From Nonomuraea africana (GTDB taxonomy: Bacteria; Actinomycetota; Actinomycetes; Streptosporangiales; Streptosporangiaceae), in assembly GCF_014873535.1 (NCBI RefSeq), contig NZ_JADBEF010000001.1, positions 744,001 through 808,000 of the forward strand: 64,000 nt of DNA. Direction: 5' to 3'. A program made the position numbers and the translations under genes. The notes under the pieces are model-generated. The model did not search any database and was not told where the DNA came from. It saw nothing but the letters and a program-made list of their open reading frames with translations. Shown one piece after another: positions 56,950 to 64,000 of this stretch. Position 1 is the first letter of the stretch; every line of letters starts with the position of its first letter.

Positions 56950-58020
56950 TCAGGTGTGGAGGTCTGTGGCGAGGGCTCTGTCCATGCGGTTCAGCACCTC
57001 CGTGAGGATGGCCTCGGAGGTGGCGAAGTTGAGGCGGACGAAGCTCTCCCCACCGGGCCCGAAGGCGGCGCCGTCGCTCACCAGGATCTTCGCCTCGCGT
57101 TCCAGGACCTCCGCCATGCCCGGACGCCCCAGGTCGAGCCAGGCCAGGTAGGTGGCCTCGGGCGGCACGTAGCCGGGGAAGCGCTCGGCGATGAGACGCC
57201 GGTTGCGGTCGAGCACGGTCATGGTCTCGCGTAGCCAGCCGTCCGCGTGCCGCCAGGCGGCGACGGTGGCCTCGACGCCGAAGACGTTGGCTCCGCCGTA
57301 CAGGAAGGAGGGTTGGGCCTGGAGCGCCTCGCGCACCCACGAGGGGCCGACATGGGCCAGCGCGCAGCGGATGCCGCCCAGGTTGAAGGCCTTGGTGGCG
57401 GAGGTCAGCGTGATGGTGCGGTCGGGGAGGATCGCGGCGAACGGGATGTGCCGCCCGGGTTCGTACACGAGGTCTGCGTGCACCTCGTCGGAGATGACGA
57501 TCAGATCGTGCCGCTCGGCCTGCTCGGCGAGCGCGGTGAGCTCGGCCCTCGTGAAGACCCTGCCCGTGGGGTTGTGCGGGTTGACCAGGACGAGCGCGCG
57601 GCATCCGGTCAGGTCCGCGAGGTCGGTGTGGAGGCGGCGGCCCATCTCGTCGAGCGTGCCGAGGAACGGCGGGTAGGCCGGGACCTGCATGGCCACGCCG
57701 TCGCGGGGCGTGGTGGTGAGGTGCAGGATCACCTGGAGCGCCTGGTTGAGGTCGGTGAACGAGCGCACCCATGACGGCTCCGCGGCCCAGCCGTACTTGG
57801 CCAGCATGCGCTCGGCGAACGCCTCGGCCAGGGGTCCCGCCTGTGGCTCACTGGCCCAGGCGGGGTAGCCGAGATCGCCGTGGGCACGTCGCTGGAGCGC
57901 TTCGATGATCTCGGGTGCGGTCCGGAAGTCCATGTCGGCGATCCAGCAGGCGATGACGTCCGGCCCGGCATTCGCCCACTTCAGCCCGTCTTTGACGGGC
58001 CTAAGGGTGATTTCGTCCAC
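56950..58020 (-). CDS. PLP-dependent aminotransferase, PatB/MalY-like
   Basis: A 356-residue fold-type I PLP enzyme. The start is GTG 58020 (VDEITLRPVKDGLKW). Blocks WIADMDFRTAPEIIEALQRR and GYPAWASEP are the PatB/MalY (cystathionine beta-lyase-like) N-terminus; NPHNPTGRVFT, ISDEVHADLVYE and TSATKAFNLGGIRCA hold the cofactor site, the last with the Schiff-base Lys. C-S lyase activity or aminotransfer are both possible. It is convergent with tricorn and preceded by a long repeat-bearing gap. Confidence 0.88.
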   Translation of the reverse strand: MDEITLRPVKDGLKWANAGPDVIACWIADMDFRTAPEIIEALQRRAHGDLGYPAWASEPQAGPLAEAFAERMLAKYGWAAEPSWVRSFTDLNQALQVILHLTTTPRDGVAMQVPAYPPFLGTLDEMGRRLHTDLADLTGCRALVLVNPHNPTGRVFTRAELTALAEQAERHDLIVISDEVHADLVYEPGRHIPFAAILPDRTITLTSATKAFNLGGIRCALAHVGPSWVREALQAQPSFLYGGANVFGVEATVAAWRHADGWLRETMTVLDRNRRLIAERFPGYVPPEATYLAWLDLGRPGMAEVLEREAKILVSDGAAFGPGGESFVRLNFATSEAILTEVLNRMDRALATDLHT

Positions 58021-58755
58021 CTGACCAGAGTCACCTAAGACGCACGATTTATCCGGTACGCCACCGGGCCCCCAAGCCCTGAAGCCACGAGAACCCACCA
58101 GTACGGGTTCGGGTCGTACGGCCTCGGGCTCGAGCGGCCTCGGGCGCGAGCGGGTGGCACCTTCGCTCCGTGCGCTGATCCCCGAAGTAGCTTTCAGCAA
58201 TCGGCTAGGTGCTGGGCGGCCCGCCTCCCGAGGGGCGAAGCAGCTCCACTGCGGCCAGGTTCCACGCCACAGGGCAGAGGCACGCTTATGCGACGCGTCA
58301 TGGGCCGCCCGATCGACCGCCCCCGCCGGAGGATCGATCGAGCGACCCAAGCCCACGTTGCAGCCCAGGAACATGCACCTCAGGCGGCAGCACTTCATCA
58401 GAGCAATCGAGAGGAGCACGTCCACCTCGCGGTCCAAGGCGTTGTACGACACACCACCGACGCTTCGACCGGTCGCCCTTGGCGGAGAGTCGGTCGTTTC
58501 GAGCCCACGCCACCTCGCGCCCCGAGGTAGCGTGGGGCTTTCACGTCGCCGACCTTGTGCGGCATGCGTCATGGACCACTCGGCCAGCGGCGAGGGCCCG
58601 ATCGAGCGGTGGGGAGCCGGTCGTTTCGAGCCCATGCCACCTCGCGCCCCGAGGAAGCGTGTGGCATTGACGTCGCCGACCTTGTGTGGGCGTGCGCCAC
58701 GGGACGCTCGACCAGCCCCACGCGAGGGCCGATCGAGCGGTGGAGAGCCCTGAGG
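58021..58755. other. 735-bp gap between aminotransferase and lexA
   Basis: The first ~60 bases hold the aminotransferase promoter. From about 58130 the sequence contains shuffled repeats of ATCGAGCGG, CTCGCGCCCCGAGG, GACCACTCGG and GTCGCCGACCTTGTG. Frames of up to about 200 codons cross the region but shift meaning between repeat units, so none is accepted as a gene. Confidence 0.55.
58484..58755. repeat. ~127/131-bp tandem duplication ending in lexA
   Basis: Unit 1 starts at 58484, unit 2 at 58611, and a truncated third begins at 58742 inside the last bases before the lexA stop. Shared phrases are GGTCGTTTCGAGCCCA, CACCTCGCGCCCCGAGG, CGTCGCCGACCTTGTG and GGGCC(C)GATCGAGCGGT. The units have diverged by scattered substitutions and small gaps. 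Confidence 0.8.
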
Positions 58756-59463
58756 CTAGAGGCGGCGGAGGACCGCGACGACCTTGCCCAGGACGCTGGC
58801 CTCGTCGCCCGGGATCGGGTCGTAGTTGGAGTTGTGCGGGACCAGCCAGACATGGCCGTCCTTGCGCTTGAACGTCTTCACCGTGGCCTCGCCATCGATC
58901 ATGGCTGCCACGATGTCGCCGCTCTCCGCGACCGGCTGCTGCCGTACGACCACCCAGTCGCCGTCGGCGATGGCCGCCTCGATCATCGAGTCACCGCTGA
59001 CCTGGAGCAGGAAGAGCGTGCCCTCGCCGACGAGCTGCTTGGGCAGCGCGAAGACGTCCTCGACGCTCTCCTCGGCCAAGATCGGACCACCGGCGGCGAT
59101 GCGCCCGACCAGTGGCACGTACGCCGCGGTCGGCCTGCTCACCGGAGCTTCGTCCTCGCTGCCGTCGGGGTCCACCCACAGCACGGGCTCGCCCGGCAGC
59201 CTGACCTCAAGCGCGCGGGGCCGGTGTGGATCACGCCTCAGATAGCCCTTGCGCTGCAACGCCGTCAGCTGGTGCGACACGCTGGACGTGCTCGTCAGCT
59301 GCACCGCCTCGCCGATCTCGCGCATGGACGGCGGGTAGCCCCGCTGCTGCACCGAGTCGCGGATCACCTCAAGGATCTTGCGTTGCCTGGGCGTCAGGCC
59401 CAGGGAGTCGCGACGCCGGACCGCAAGGTCGCTGACGCCGTTGTCGTCACTCCGCTCGCTCAT
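58756..59463 (-). CDS. lexA: LexA repressor of the SOS response
   Basis: A 235-residue LexA. The N-terminal winged helix reads [40 protein letters not shown]. The self-cleavage site is Ala-Gly in [12 protein letters not shown]; the catalytic dyad is Ser in [11 protein letters not shown] and Lys in ATVKTFKR. It represses DNA-damage genes and is removed when RecA filament promotes its autocleavage. A LexA box 98 bp upstream indicates autoregulation. It is divergent from the LysM gene, as in mycobacteria (Rv2720/Rv2719c) and Bacillus (lexA/yneA). Confidence 0.96.
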   Translation of the reverse strand: MSERSDDNGVSDLAVRRRDSLGLTPRQRKILEVIRDSVQQRGYPPSMREIGEAVQLTSTSSVSHQLTALQRKGYLRRDPHRPRALEVRLPGEPVLWVDPDGSEDEAPVSRPTAAYVPLVGRIAAGGPILAEESVEDVFALPKQLVGEGTLFLLQVSGDSMIEAAIADGDWVVVRQQPVAESGDIVAAMIDGEATVKTFKRKDGHVWLVPHNSNYDPIPGDEASVLGKVVAVLRRL

Positions 59464-59561
59464 GCTCTCCTCCTCGCCCGGCGGCCCGCCTCACCGGCGC
59501 GCCTTCCGGTCCGTGGTCTTCATGTCGCACACAGCGACCGTACCTCCGATTGAGATCAACT

Positions 59562-59577
59562 TCAAACAATTGTTCGA
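59562..59577. promoter_or_regulatory. LexA box 1
   Basis: TCAAACAATTGTTCGA matches the actinobacterial SOS box TCGAACANNTGTTCGA at all but one fixed position. It is 98 bp from the lexA start and 124 bp from the LysM start. Confidence 0.8.
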
Positions 59578-59614
59578 GTCTTCCTCGAAATCATCGGTGA
59601 CGTGGTGTACAACA

Positions 59615-59646
59615 TCGTACGGGAGTTCGATCGACACCGTGTTCGA
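59615..59646. promoter_or_regulatory. Two weaker LexA box candidates
   Basis: TCGTACGGGAGTTCGA (59615-59630) and TCGACACCGTGTTCGA (59631-59646) lie end to end, each matching 11 of 14 fixed positions of the box. They are closer to the LysM gene and may add repression there. Confidence 0.45.
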
Positions 59647-59701
59647 TTCGCTGATCTTTATTCGGCCTTTTCCTTGGGTCGACGGTGGCGGGAGGTCATC
59701 A

Positions 59702-61096
59702 GTGCGGGCGACCACAACCACGGATACAACCAGCCAAGACAGCCAACTGACCCTGATCGCCGACATCACGAGAGAGGAGCGCCGCCGCGCTCCCGTGGGC
59801 GCGCGCCGCCTCCGCCTCGTGCCCCCACCCCGCCCATCCGCCGGTACGGCCGGCGGTCCACCCCCGGAGAGCGACCGCCAGGCGATCTCCCAAGGCCAGG
59901 TCCGCGGCGACCCGGCCCACCCTGCCGACAAGGCGCTGAACGGGCAGGCGTCACCCGTGGGGCCGGTTCCGAGGCCATCGACAGGAGGGGCGGGTCGGCC
60001 TGGGGGAGGTCGCGGGGAGAGTGAAGTGGCGGGTCTGTACGGGCGTCAAGTGAGAGAGGCGGGGCCGTACGAGCGAAACCGCGGTGAGGGAGCAGTGGCG
60101 GCGGGGTCGTACCGAGGGGGTCGCCGGGCAAGGGATGCGGCGGGATCGTACGGGGGAGCGCGACAGGCGAGTGAGGCGACGGGGCTGCCAGAGGGCGGCC
60201 AGCGGACAAGGAGAGCGGCGGGGCTGTCCGGGGGCGGCGGCGGGGAGGGCGAAGCGGTGGGGTCGTACGGCGGAGCACGCGGAGAGAGGGGAGCGGCCGC
60301 GCCGTACGGGAGAGGCCCCCGGGTGGGGGGAGTGGCGGAGCCGGATCGGCGGGGGCGTCGTTCTGAGGCTCGAAGGGGTGGCGAGGGGCGCGGTGAGGAG
60401 CGCCGGGTAACGGGGACACGCCGGTCGGGGGACAGGCGGTTGCGGGTTCTTCAGGGCGGCGCGGCACAGGAGCCGGTTCAGCCTCGACGAGAGCCTCGCG
60501 CGGGGGAGCGAACGGGAGAACCGGGGGCAGCGATGAACACGCCACGAGGAACCGCGGAGAGGCGAGGCGGCGAGCCGACGCGCTGGCTGAGCGGCGTTGA
60601 GGCGACGGGCGGCCGGGCGGTCCATACGAGAGCCGGCGGCGGGCGGGGTCCGCGGCTGGGTGTGCTGCGGGGACGGCGCCTGTTCGGCAGGCGGAGGAAG
60701 GCGGTGCGGGCGGCACCGGGGCGGACCGCCCCCCGGGTACGGCTGGCGGCGGTGCCCGGTCCACGAGGCGAGGCGGTTCGGCGGCGTCCGATGCGGTTGA
60801 CCAGGCGGGGGCGGGTCGTGGTGGTGGGGTTGTTCGCGGTGCTGTCGCTGGGCGGGTTCGTGCTCGGTGCCAAGGCGACCAGCTGGGCGATCGCGCAGGA
60901 GTCGAGCGGCTTGGGGCACGAGGGGCTGCCCTGGGTGATCGTGGAGAAGGGCGACACGCTGTGGAGCATCGCCGCCGCGGTGTCCCCTGGGGACGACCCG
61001 GCTGCGACTGCCGGGGAGATCATGCGTCTCAACGGGCTGAGCAGTTCGCTGATCCGTCCAGGCGGTCGCTTGTACCTTCCGGATCGCACGCCCTGA
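59702..61096 (+). CDS. SOS-linked LysM-domain membrane protein with expanded low-complexity linker
   Basis: A 464-residue protein. GTG 59702 is chosen because GGGAGG sits seven bases upstream. The N-terminus (RREERRR-type run, ARRLRLVPPPRP) matches LysM proteins that neighbour lexA in actinobacteria. The C-terminus has a span (GRVVVVGLFAVLSLGGFVLG) and one LysM domain, WVIVEKGDTLWSIAAAVSPG to LIRPGGRLYLPD. Between them, about 220 residues are Gly/Arg/Glu-rich repeats (GSYGGAR, RGERG, AAGLSGGG). By analogy with Rv2719c (ChiZ) and YneA it should slow division during DNA damage by acting at the cell wall. Confidence 0.8.
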   Translation: MRATTTTDTTSQDSQLTLIADITREERRRAPVGARRLRLVPPPRPSAGTAGGPPPESDRQAISQGQVRGDPAHPADKALNGQASPVGPVPRPSTGGAGRPGGGRGESEVAGLYGRQVREAGPYERNRGEGAVAAGSYRGGRRARDAAGSYGGARQASEATGLPEGGQRTRRAAGLSGGGGGEGEAVGSYGGARGERGAAAPYGRGPRVGGVAEPDRRGRRSEARRGGEGRGEERRVTGTRRSGDRRLRVLQGGAAQEPVQPRREPRAGERTGEPGAAMNTPRGTAERRGGEPTRWLSGVEATGGRAVHTRAGGGRGPRLGVLRGRRLFGRRRKAVRAAPGRTAPRVRLAAVPGPRGEAVRRRPMRLTRRGRVVVVGLFAVLSLGGFVLGAKATSWAIAQESSGLGHEGLPWVIVEKGDTLWSIAAAVSPGDDPAATAGEIMRLNGLSSSLIRPGGRLYLPDRTP

Positions 61097-61140
61097 CACC
61101 TGTCCAGCCGCGGGTACCGGTCAGTACTGCCGGTCACCGT

Positions 61141-61207
61141 GGGCTTCGAGGGGCCCGGGCTTCGAGGGACCCTGAGTTTCGAGGAACCCTGGGCTTCTTG
61201 GGACCCC
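61141..61207. repeat. Four 16-17-bp tandem units
   Basis: Units start at 61141, 61157, 61174 and 61191; consensus GGGCTTCGAGGGACCCT. Each unit is itself partly palindromic (GGG...CCC). The array lies in the convergent gap between the LysM and hydrolase genes. Confidence 0.7.
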
Positions 61208-61301
61208 CGTGCGCACTGCCTCCGTCATGCCTACCAGTCCCCTTTTGGGGACCTTGCGCACAGCTGAGCACGTTGGGCCTGTTTCCAACGGCCGAGTGTC
61301 C

Positions 61302-62111
61302 TCAGCCGCGCCTGTCGACCTCTCGCCAGAAGGCGTCGACGCGGGCGTTGAACTCGTCCGGGACCTCCTGGAAGGGCTGGTGGGCCTCCCCCGGCAGCAC
61401 CTCGAACGCGGCGCCCGAGACTCCTTCCGCGACCTCGCGTCCCAGACGCGGAGGGGTCGCCCTGTCTATCTCACCGGCCAGGACGAGTGTCGGTACGGCG
61501 ATCTCCGGCAGGCGGTCGAGTGTCTCGTGCGTCGCGAACGCCTCGAGTTGGCGTTGGAAGGCCTCGACGGACTGCTGATGCGGGAAGGCCAGCGCCTCCT
61601 CGATCATCCGCTCCACGGTGCCGTCGGCATGGGCGCGCGGCGTGTAGACCCACAGGAAGAACGCCTCCAGCATGGCCCGAGGGCTCGGGGCGGCCGCCAC
61701 CATCCAGTGCCAGAAGCCGGTCATGGTGCGGAAGTAGGCGTCGGGGCGGGCGAAGGTGCTCATGAGGACCAGGCTGCGAACCAGTTCGGGATGGCGCAGC
61801 GCCAACTCCTGCGCGATGACGCTGCCGCCCGAGAAACCCGCCACGTGGGCGGCCGGGACATCGAGCGCGCGCAGCAGCGCGGCGGCGTCGTCGGCCATCA
61901 GGGGCACCGACAGCGGCCCCTGGGGCAGCGGCGTGCGTCCCGCCCCGCGGTTGTCGAAGGCGATGAGCCGGTAGCGGTCGGCCAACCCGTCGAGCTGGGC
62001 CTGCCACGCCTCGGCTGGATCGCTCAGCCCGGCGATCAGGAGGACGTCGGGCCCCCGGCCGCGGTGCTCGACCCACATCCGGGTCCCGTTGACATCGATT
62101 GCTTCGCCCAC
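61302..62111 (-). CDS. Alpha/beta hydrolase
   Basis: A 269-residue alpha/beta hydrolase. GTG 62111 is chosen because GAGGAGG lies seven bases upstream. LLIAGLSDPAEAW is the oxyanion-loop region, VAGFSGGSVIAQEL the nucleophile elbow with Ser, LAGEIDRATPP the acid and GEAHQPFQEVP the His. The residue before the nucleophile and the loop DNRGAGRT are typical of esterase/peroxidase-like members. Substrate unknown. It is convergent with the LysM gene. Confidence 0.87.
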   Translation of the reverse strand: MGEAIDVNGTRMWVEHRGRGPDVLLIAGLSDPAEAWQAQLDGLADRYRLIAFDNRGAGRTPLPQGPLSVPLMADDAAALLRALDVPAAHVAGFSGGSVIAQELALRHPELVRSLVLMSTFARPDAYFRTMTGFWHWMVAAAPSPRAMLEAFFLWVYTPRAHADGTVERMIEEALAFPHQQSVEAFQRQLEAFATHETLDRLPEIAVPTLVLAGEIDRATPPRLGREVAEGVSGAAFEVLPGEAHQPFQEVPDEFNARVDAFWREVDRRG

Positions 62112-62954
62112 GGTCTGCCTCCTCGGCGTGGCCCCGAACACCGCTCGCCCACGGCCCGGACCGGCGGGCCCCGCCGTCTGTCTTCAGGCTCTCACCTGGA
62201 CGAACACTAGCATTCGCGGGTCAGGCGCTCTCGACGGCCCTGGTGAACATCGCCTCGTCGACGGCCGCCTCCGCCTTCCCCCGGTCAAGGTCGGCCAGCT
62301 CGGCGTCCCGCGTCCCGGTGCCGCGGCAGAGGAAGGCGGTTTTCTCCCGAACGTGACCCCAGCCGCCAGGTAGCGAGCGGTTGGCTTGTCGTTCCGGCGC
62401 TTTTGCTCGGTGGGGAGTCGGGCGACGGCGGCGCTCATCGGTCGGCGTCGTCGTCAGCCCATTGACTCTGGGCTTCTGGGAATCCCGCGCTGCCGGTCAC
62501 GTCCTGCCGCCGGATGCCCTGAGCGCCCGGTCGCCTGGCGCTGGCGTTGTCCTGTGCCGGCGGTCGTCCTGTGCCGGCGGTCGCCCGGTGCCCACCCGCC
62601 CGCTACTCGTGCCGCTGTTCACTCCATCAGGAGGATCACGGCCCGATACCTCAGGGGTCGTTCGGCCGCAGGTCTGGGCGGGGCTGTCGGGGGAATCGGC
62701 GTGATCGACCGAGTGTTCTTCATATGTGAACCCGCGCGTTCAGCGCCCGCCATACCGGACACCCCGGAACACCGCCTCACACCACCCCCGCCCGGGGGCG
62801 ATTCCGGCCATCGGCGACACCCATCACGCGACCGCACCCCCGCCACTCCAGCGCGACACGCCGACGTCCCAGGGCCGCCCCGGGGCTGATCAGCGACTTC
62901 GGTTGGATGGGCCCGGCCAACTTGCGTTCATGGTCGCGCGCTTCTACGGTTGGA
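62112..62954. other. Long gap upstream of nrdR with a codon-biased remnant
   Basis: On the minus strand, from about 62400 down to a stop at 62221-62223, one frame reads GWGHVREKTAFLCRG, then TGTRDAELADLDRGKAEAAV, DEAMFTRAVESA and stop. Almost all third positions are G or C, and no start codon suits it, so it looks like a truncated gene. Farther right, TCCTGTGCCGGCGGTCG occurs twice in tandem (62550-62583). No other gene is supported up to the NrdR boxes. Confidence 0.5.
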
Positions 62955-63001
62955 CCACAACATCTAGTAGTTACACCGATGTAGTTCACCACAACTTGTG
63001 T
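62955..63001 (+). promoter_or_regulatory. Paired NrdR boxes of the nrdR-nrdJ operon
   Basis: Box 1 CCACAACATCTAGTAG (62955-62970) and box 2 TCACCACAACTTGTGT (62986-63001) fit the loose consensus acaCwAtATaTwGtgt. Their starts are 31 bp apart, the three-turn spacing typical of NrdR pairs. They lie about 100 bp before the nrdR start. Confidence 0.7.
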
Positions 63002-63101
63002 TTCCGTGACCGCTCCATGGCAGCCCGTGGCGCGGGCGCGAGCGTCCGCCGACGAGCATTTTACGAGTGGTGAGCCCATGTCGCGGCCGAGGAGGCGAAG
63101 G

Positions 63102-63557
63102 GTGCACTGTCCGTTCTGTCGTCACCCGGACACCAGGGTCATCGACAGCCGCTCCACGGACGACGGGGGCGCCATCAGGCGTCGCCGTACCTGCCCCGAA
63201 TGCGGGCGCAGGTTCACCACGCAGGAGACGGTCCTGCTGATGGTGAGCAAGCGCAGCGGAGTGACCGAGCCGTTCTCGAGGGACAAGGTGGTCGCGGGCG
63301 TGCGCAGGGCGTGCCAGGGGCGGCCCGTCACCGAGGACTCGCTGGCGCAGCTCGGGCAGCGCGTGGAGGAGGCCATCAGGGCCAGGGGCGCGGCCGAGAT
63401 CCCCTCCAACGAGGTCGGCCTGGCGATCCTCGGGCCGCTGAGGGACCTGGACGAGGTGGCGTATCTGCGGTTCGCATCGGTATATCGCGGTTTCGAGAGC
63501 CTGGCGGACTTCGAAGCCGAGATCAAGCAACTGAAAGCCGAGAAGGGGGAGTCATGA
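63102..63557 (+). CDS. nrdR: Transcriptional repressor NrdR
   Basis: A 151-residue repressor of ribonucleotide reductase genes. GTG 63102 is chosen over ATG 63078 because it gives the canonical [16 protein letters not shown] start and has GGAGG six bases upstream. The zinc ribbon uses CPFC and CPECGRRF; the ATP-cone domain contains [20 protein letters not shown] and ends with [18 protein letters not shown]. It senses ATP/dATP and, with dATP, binds NrdR boxes. The stop overlaps the nrdJ start as ATGA. Confidence 0.96.
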   Translation: MHCPFCRHPDTRVIDSRSTDDGGAIRRRRTCPECGRRFTTQETVLLMVSKRSGVTEPFSRDKVVAGVRRACQGRPVTEDSLAQLGQRVEEAIRARGAAEIPSNEVGLAILGPLRDLDEVAYLRFASVYRGFESLADFEAEIKQLKAEKGES

Positions 63558-64000
63558 CGGAGACGGTCAGCGGTTCAGTGACGCGTGGGGGCAAGCGCAA
63601 GGGGTTGAAGATGAAGCGGATCTTCACCAAGCCCGGAGTGCATCCCTACGACGAGATCACGTGGGAGCGCCGTGACGTCGTCATGACCAACTGGCGGGAC
63701 GGCTCGATCAACTTCGAGCAGCGTGGTGTGGAGTTCCCCGAGTTCTGGTCGGTCAACGCGGCCAACATCGTGACGACCAAGTACTTCCGCGGCGCGGTCG
63801 GCACGCCGCAGCGTGAGTGGAGCCTGAAGCAGCTGGTCGACCGCGTGGTCGGGATGTACACCAGGACCGCGGTCGACAACGGTTACTTCGCCTCCGACGA
63901 GGACGTGGAGATCTTCGACCACGAGCTGAAGCACGCGTTGGTGCACCAGATCTTCGCGTTCAACTCGCCGGTGTGGTTCAACGTGGGCACGCAGAGCCCG
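63554..64000 (+). CDS. nrdJ: Vitamin B12-dependent ribonucleotide reductase NrdJ (3' end outside window)
   Basis: The first 149 codons of a class II reductase. The start ATG 63554 overlaps nrdR. Visible blocks are [59 protein letters not shown] and the end [12 protein letters not shown], typical of actinobacterial NrdJ. It reduces ribonucleotides to deoxyribonucleotides with adenosylcobalamin and needs no oxygen. The catalytic barrel and Cys residues lie beyond the edge. Confidence 0.93.
   Translation, partial: MTETVSGSVTRGGKRKGLKMKRIFTKPGVHPYDEITWERRDVVMTNWRDGSINFEQRGVEFPEFWSVNAANIVTTKYFRGAVGTPQREWSLKQLVDRVVGMYTRTAVDNGYFASDEDVEIFDHELKHALVHQIFAFNSPVWFNVGTQSP

Noticed and set aside
58021..58755. 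Open frames crossing the repeat-bearing gap as genes
   Set aside because: Frames on both strands change between repeat units, codon-position bias is weak, and no protein family is recognised.
62112..63101. Cobalamin riboswitch before nrdR-nrdJ
   Set aside because: I could not find a B12-box-like GCCACTG segment with flanking stems; the NrdR boxes are a sufficient regulatory explanation.

Overview
The window is high-GC DNA with third-position G/C bias, many GTG starts, several likely leaderless transcripts and a typical actinobacterial gene set: lexA beside a LysM gene and nrdR-nrdJ, guaB1, a LigB-type ligase, DUF4192, DUF1707, a tricorn-like protease and a 10-methyl fatty acid synthesis pair. 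A filamentous actinomycete of the Streptosporangiaceae type (Nonomuraea/Microbispora-like) fits best. That is inference; no rRNA or other decisive marker is present.

Layout. 1-12.3 kb: a 5'-cut class II aldolase, then a leftward GlxA-type regulator plus five-gene peptide/nickel-type ABC importer, a divergent MFS transporter, a Pth2-like protein, a DUF3616 protein, a membrane-anchored unknown and FtsH. 12.4-14.1 kb is a scar region: an IS982-type transposase remnant, a CHRD-domain exported protein and a C-terminal fragment of ribosomal protein L11. 14-24.5 kb: maf, an EI24 protein, DUF4192, DUF1707/DUF4870, an RlpA-like exported protein, LigB, FKBP, a degenerate SDR overlapping guaB1, and an effector-binding protein. 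24.5-29.4 kb: a large secreted protein with seven two-cysteine repeats and a four-gene ABC/XRE operon behind a perfect palindrome. 29.5-36 kb: an AMACR-like enzyme, a Ser/Thr kinase, a 2-hydroxyacid dehydrogenase and the bfaA-bfaB-like pair. 36-39 kb: a methyltransferase, a TnpB remnant and two membrane proteins.

39-48.2 kb is the most interesting stretch. An acyl-CoA ligase, a GMC oxidoreductase, two CYP124-like P450s, an alpha/beta hydrolase and a ketoacyl synthase are arranged around three copies of one operator, GTAAGT-N2-TTACTT. With bfaA-bfaB nearby, this looks like a co-regulated module that oxidises the chain end of methyl-branched or similar lipids: P450 makes the alcohol, GMC oxidises it, the ligase makes the CoA ester. 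No TetR-type gene for this operator lies in the window.

48.3-64 kb: a proline-rich membrane protein related to the one at 9.5 kb; leuS behind a leucine leader peptide with a terminator/antiterminator; DUF1697; tricorn protease; a PatB-like aminotransferase; a 735-bp repeat-bearing gap; lexA divergent from a LysM protein with LexA boxes between; an alpha/beta hydrolase; a long gap ending in paired NrdR boxes; nrdR; and the start of nrdJ, cut by the window edge. GC-rich degenerate tandem repeats recur in at least five intergenic gaps.
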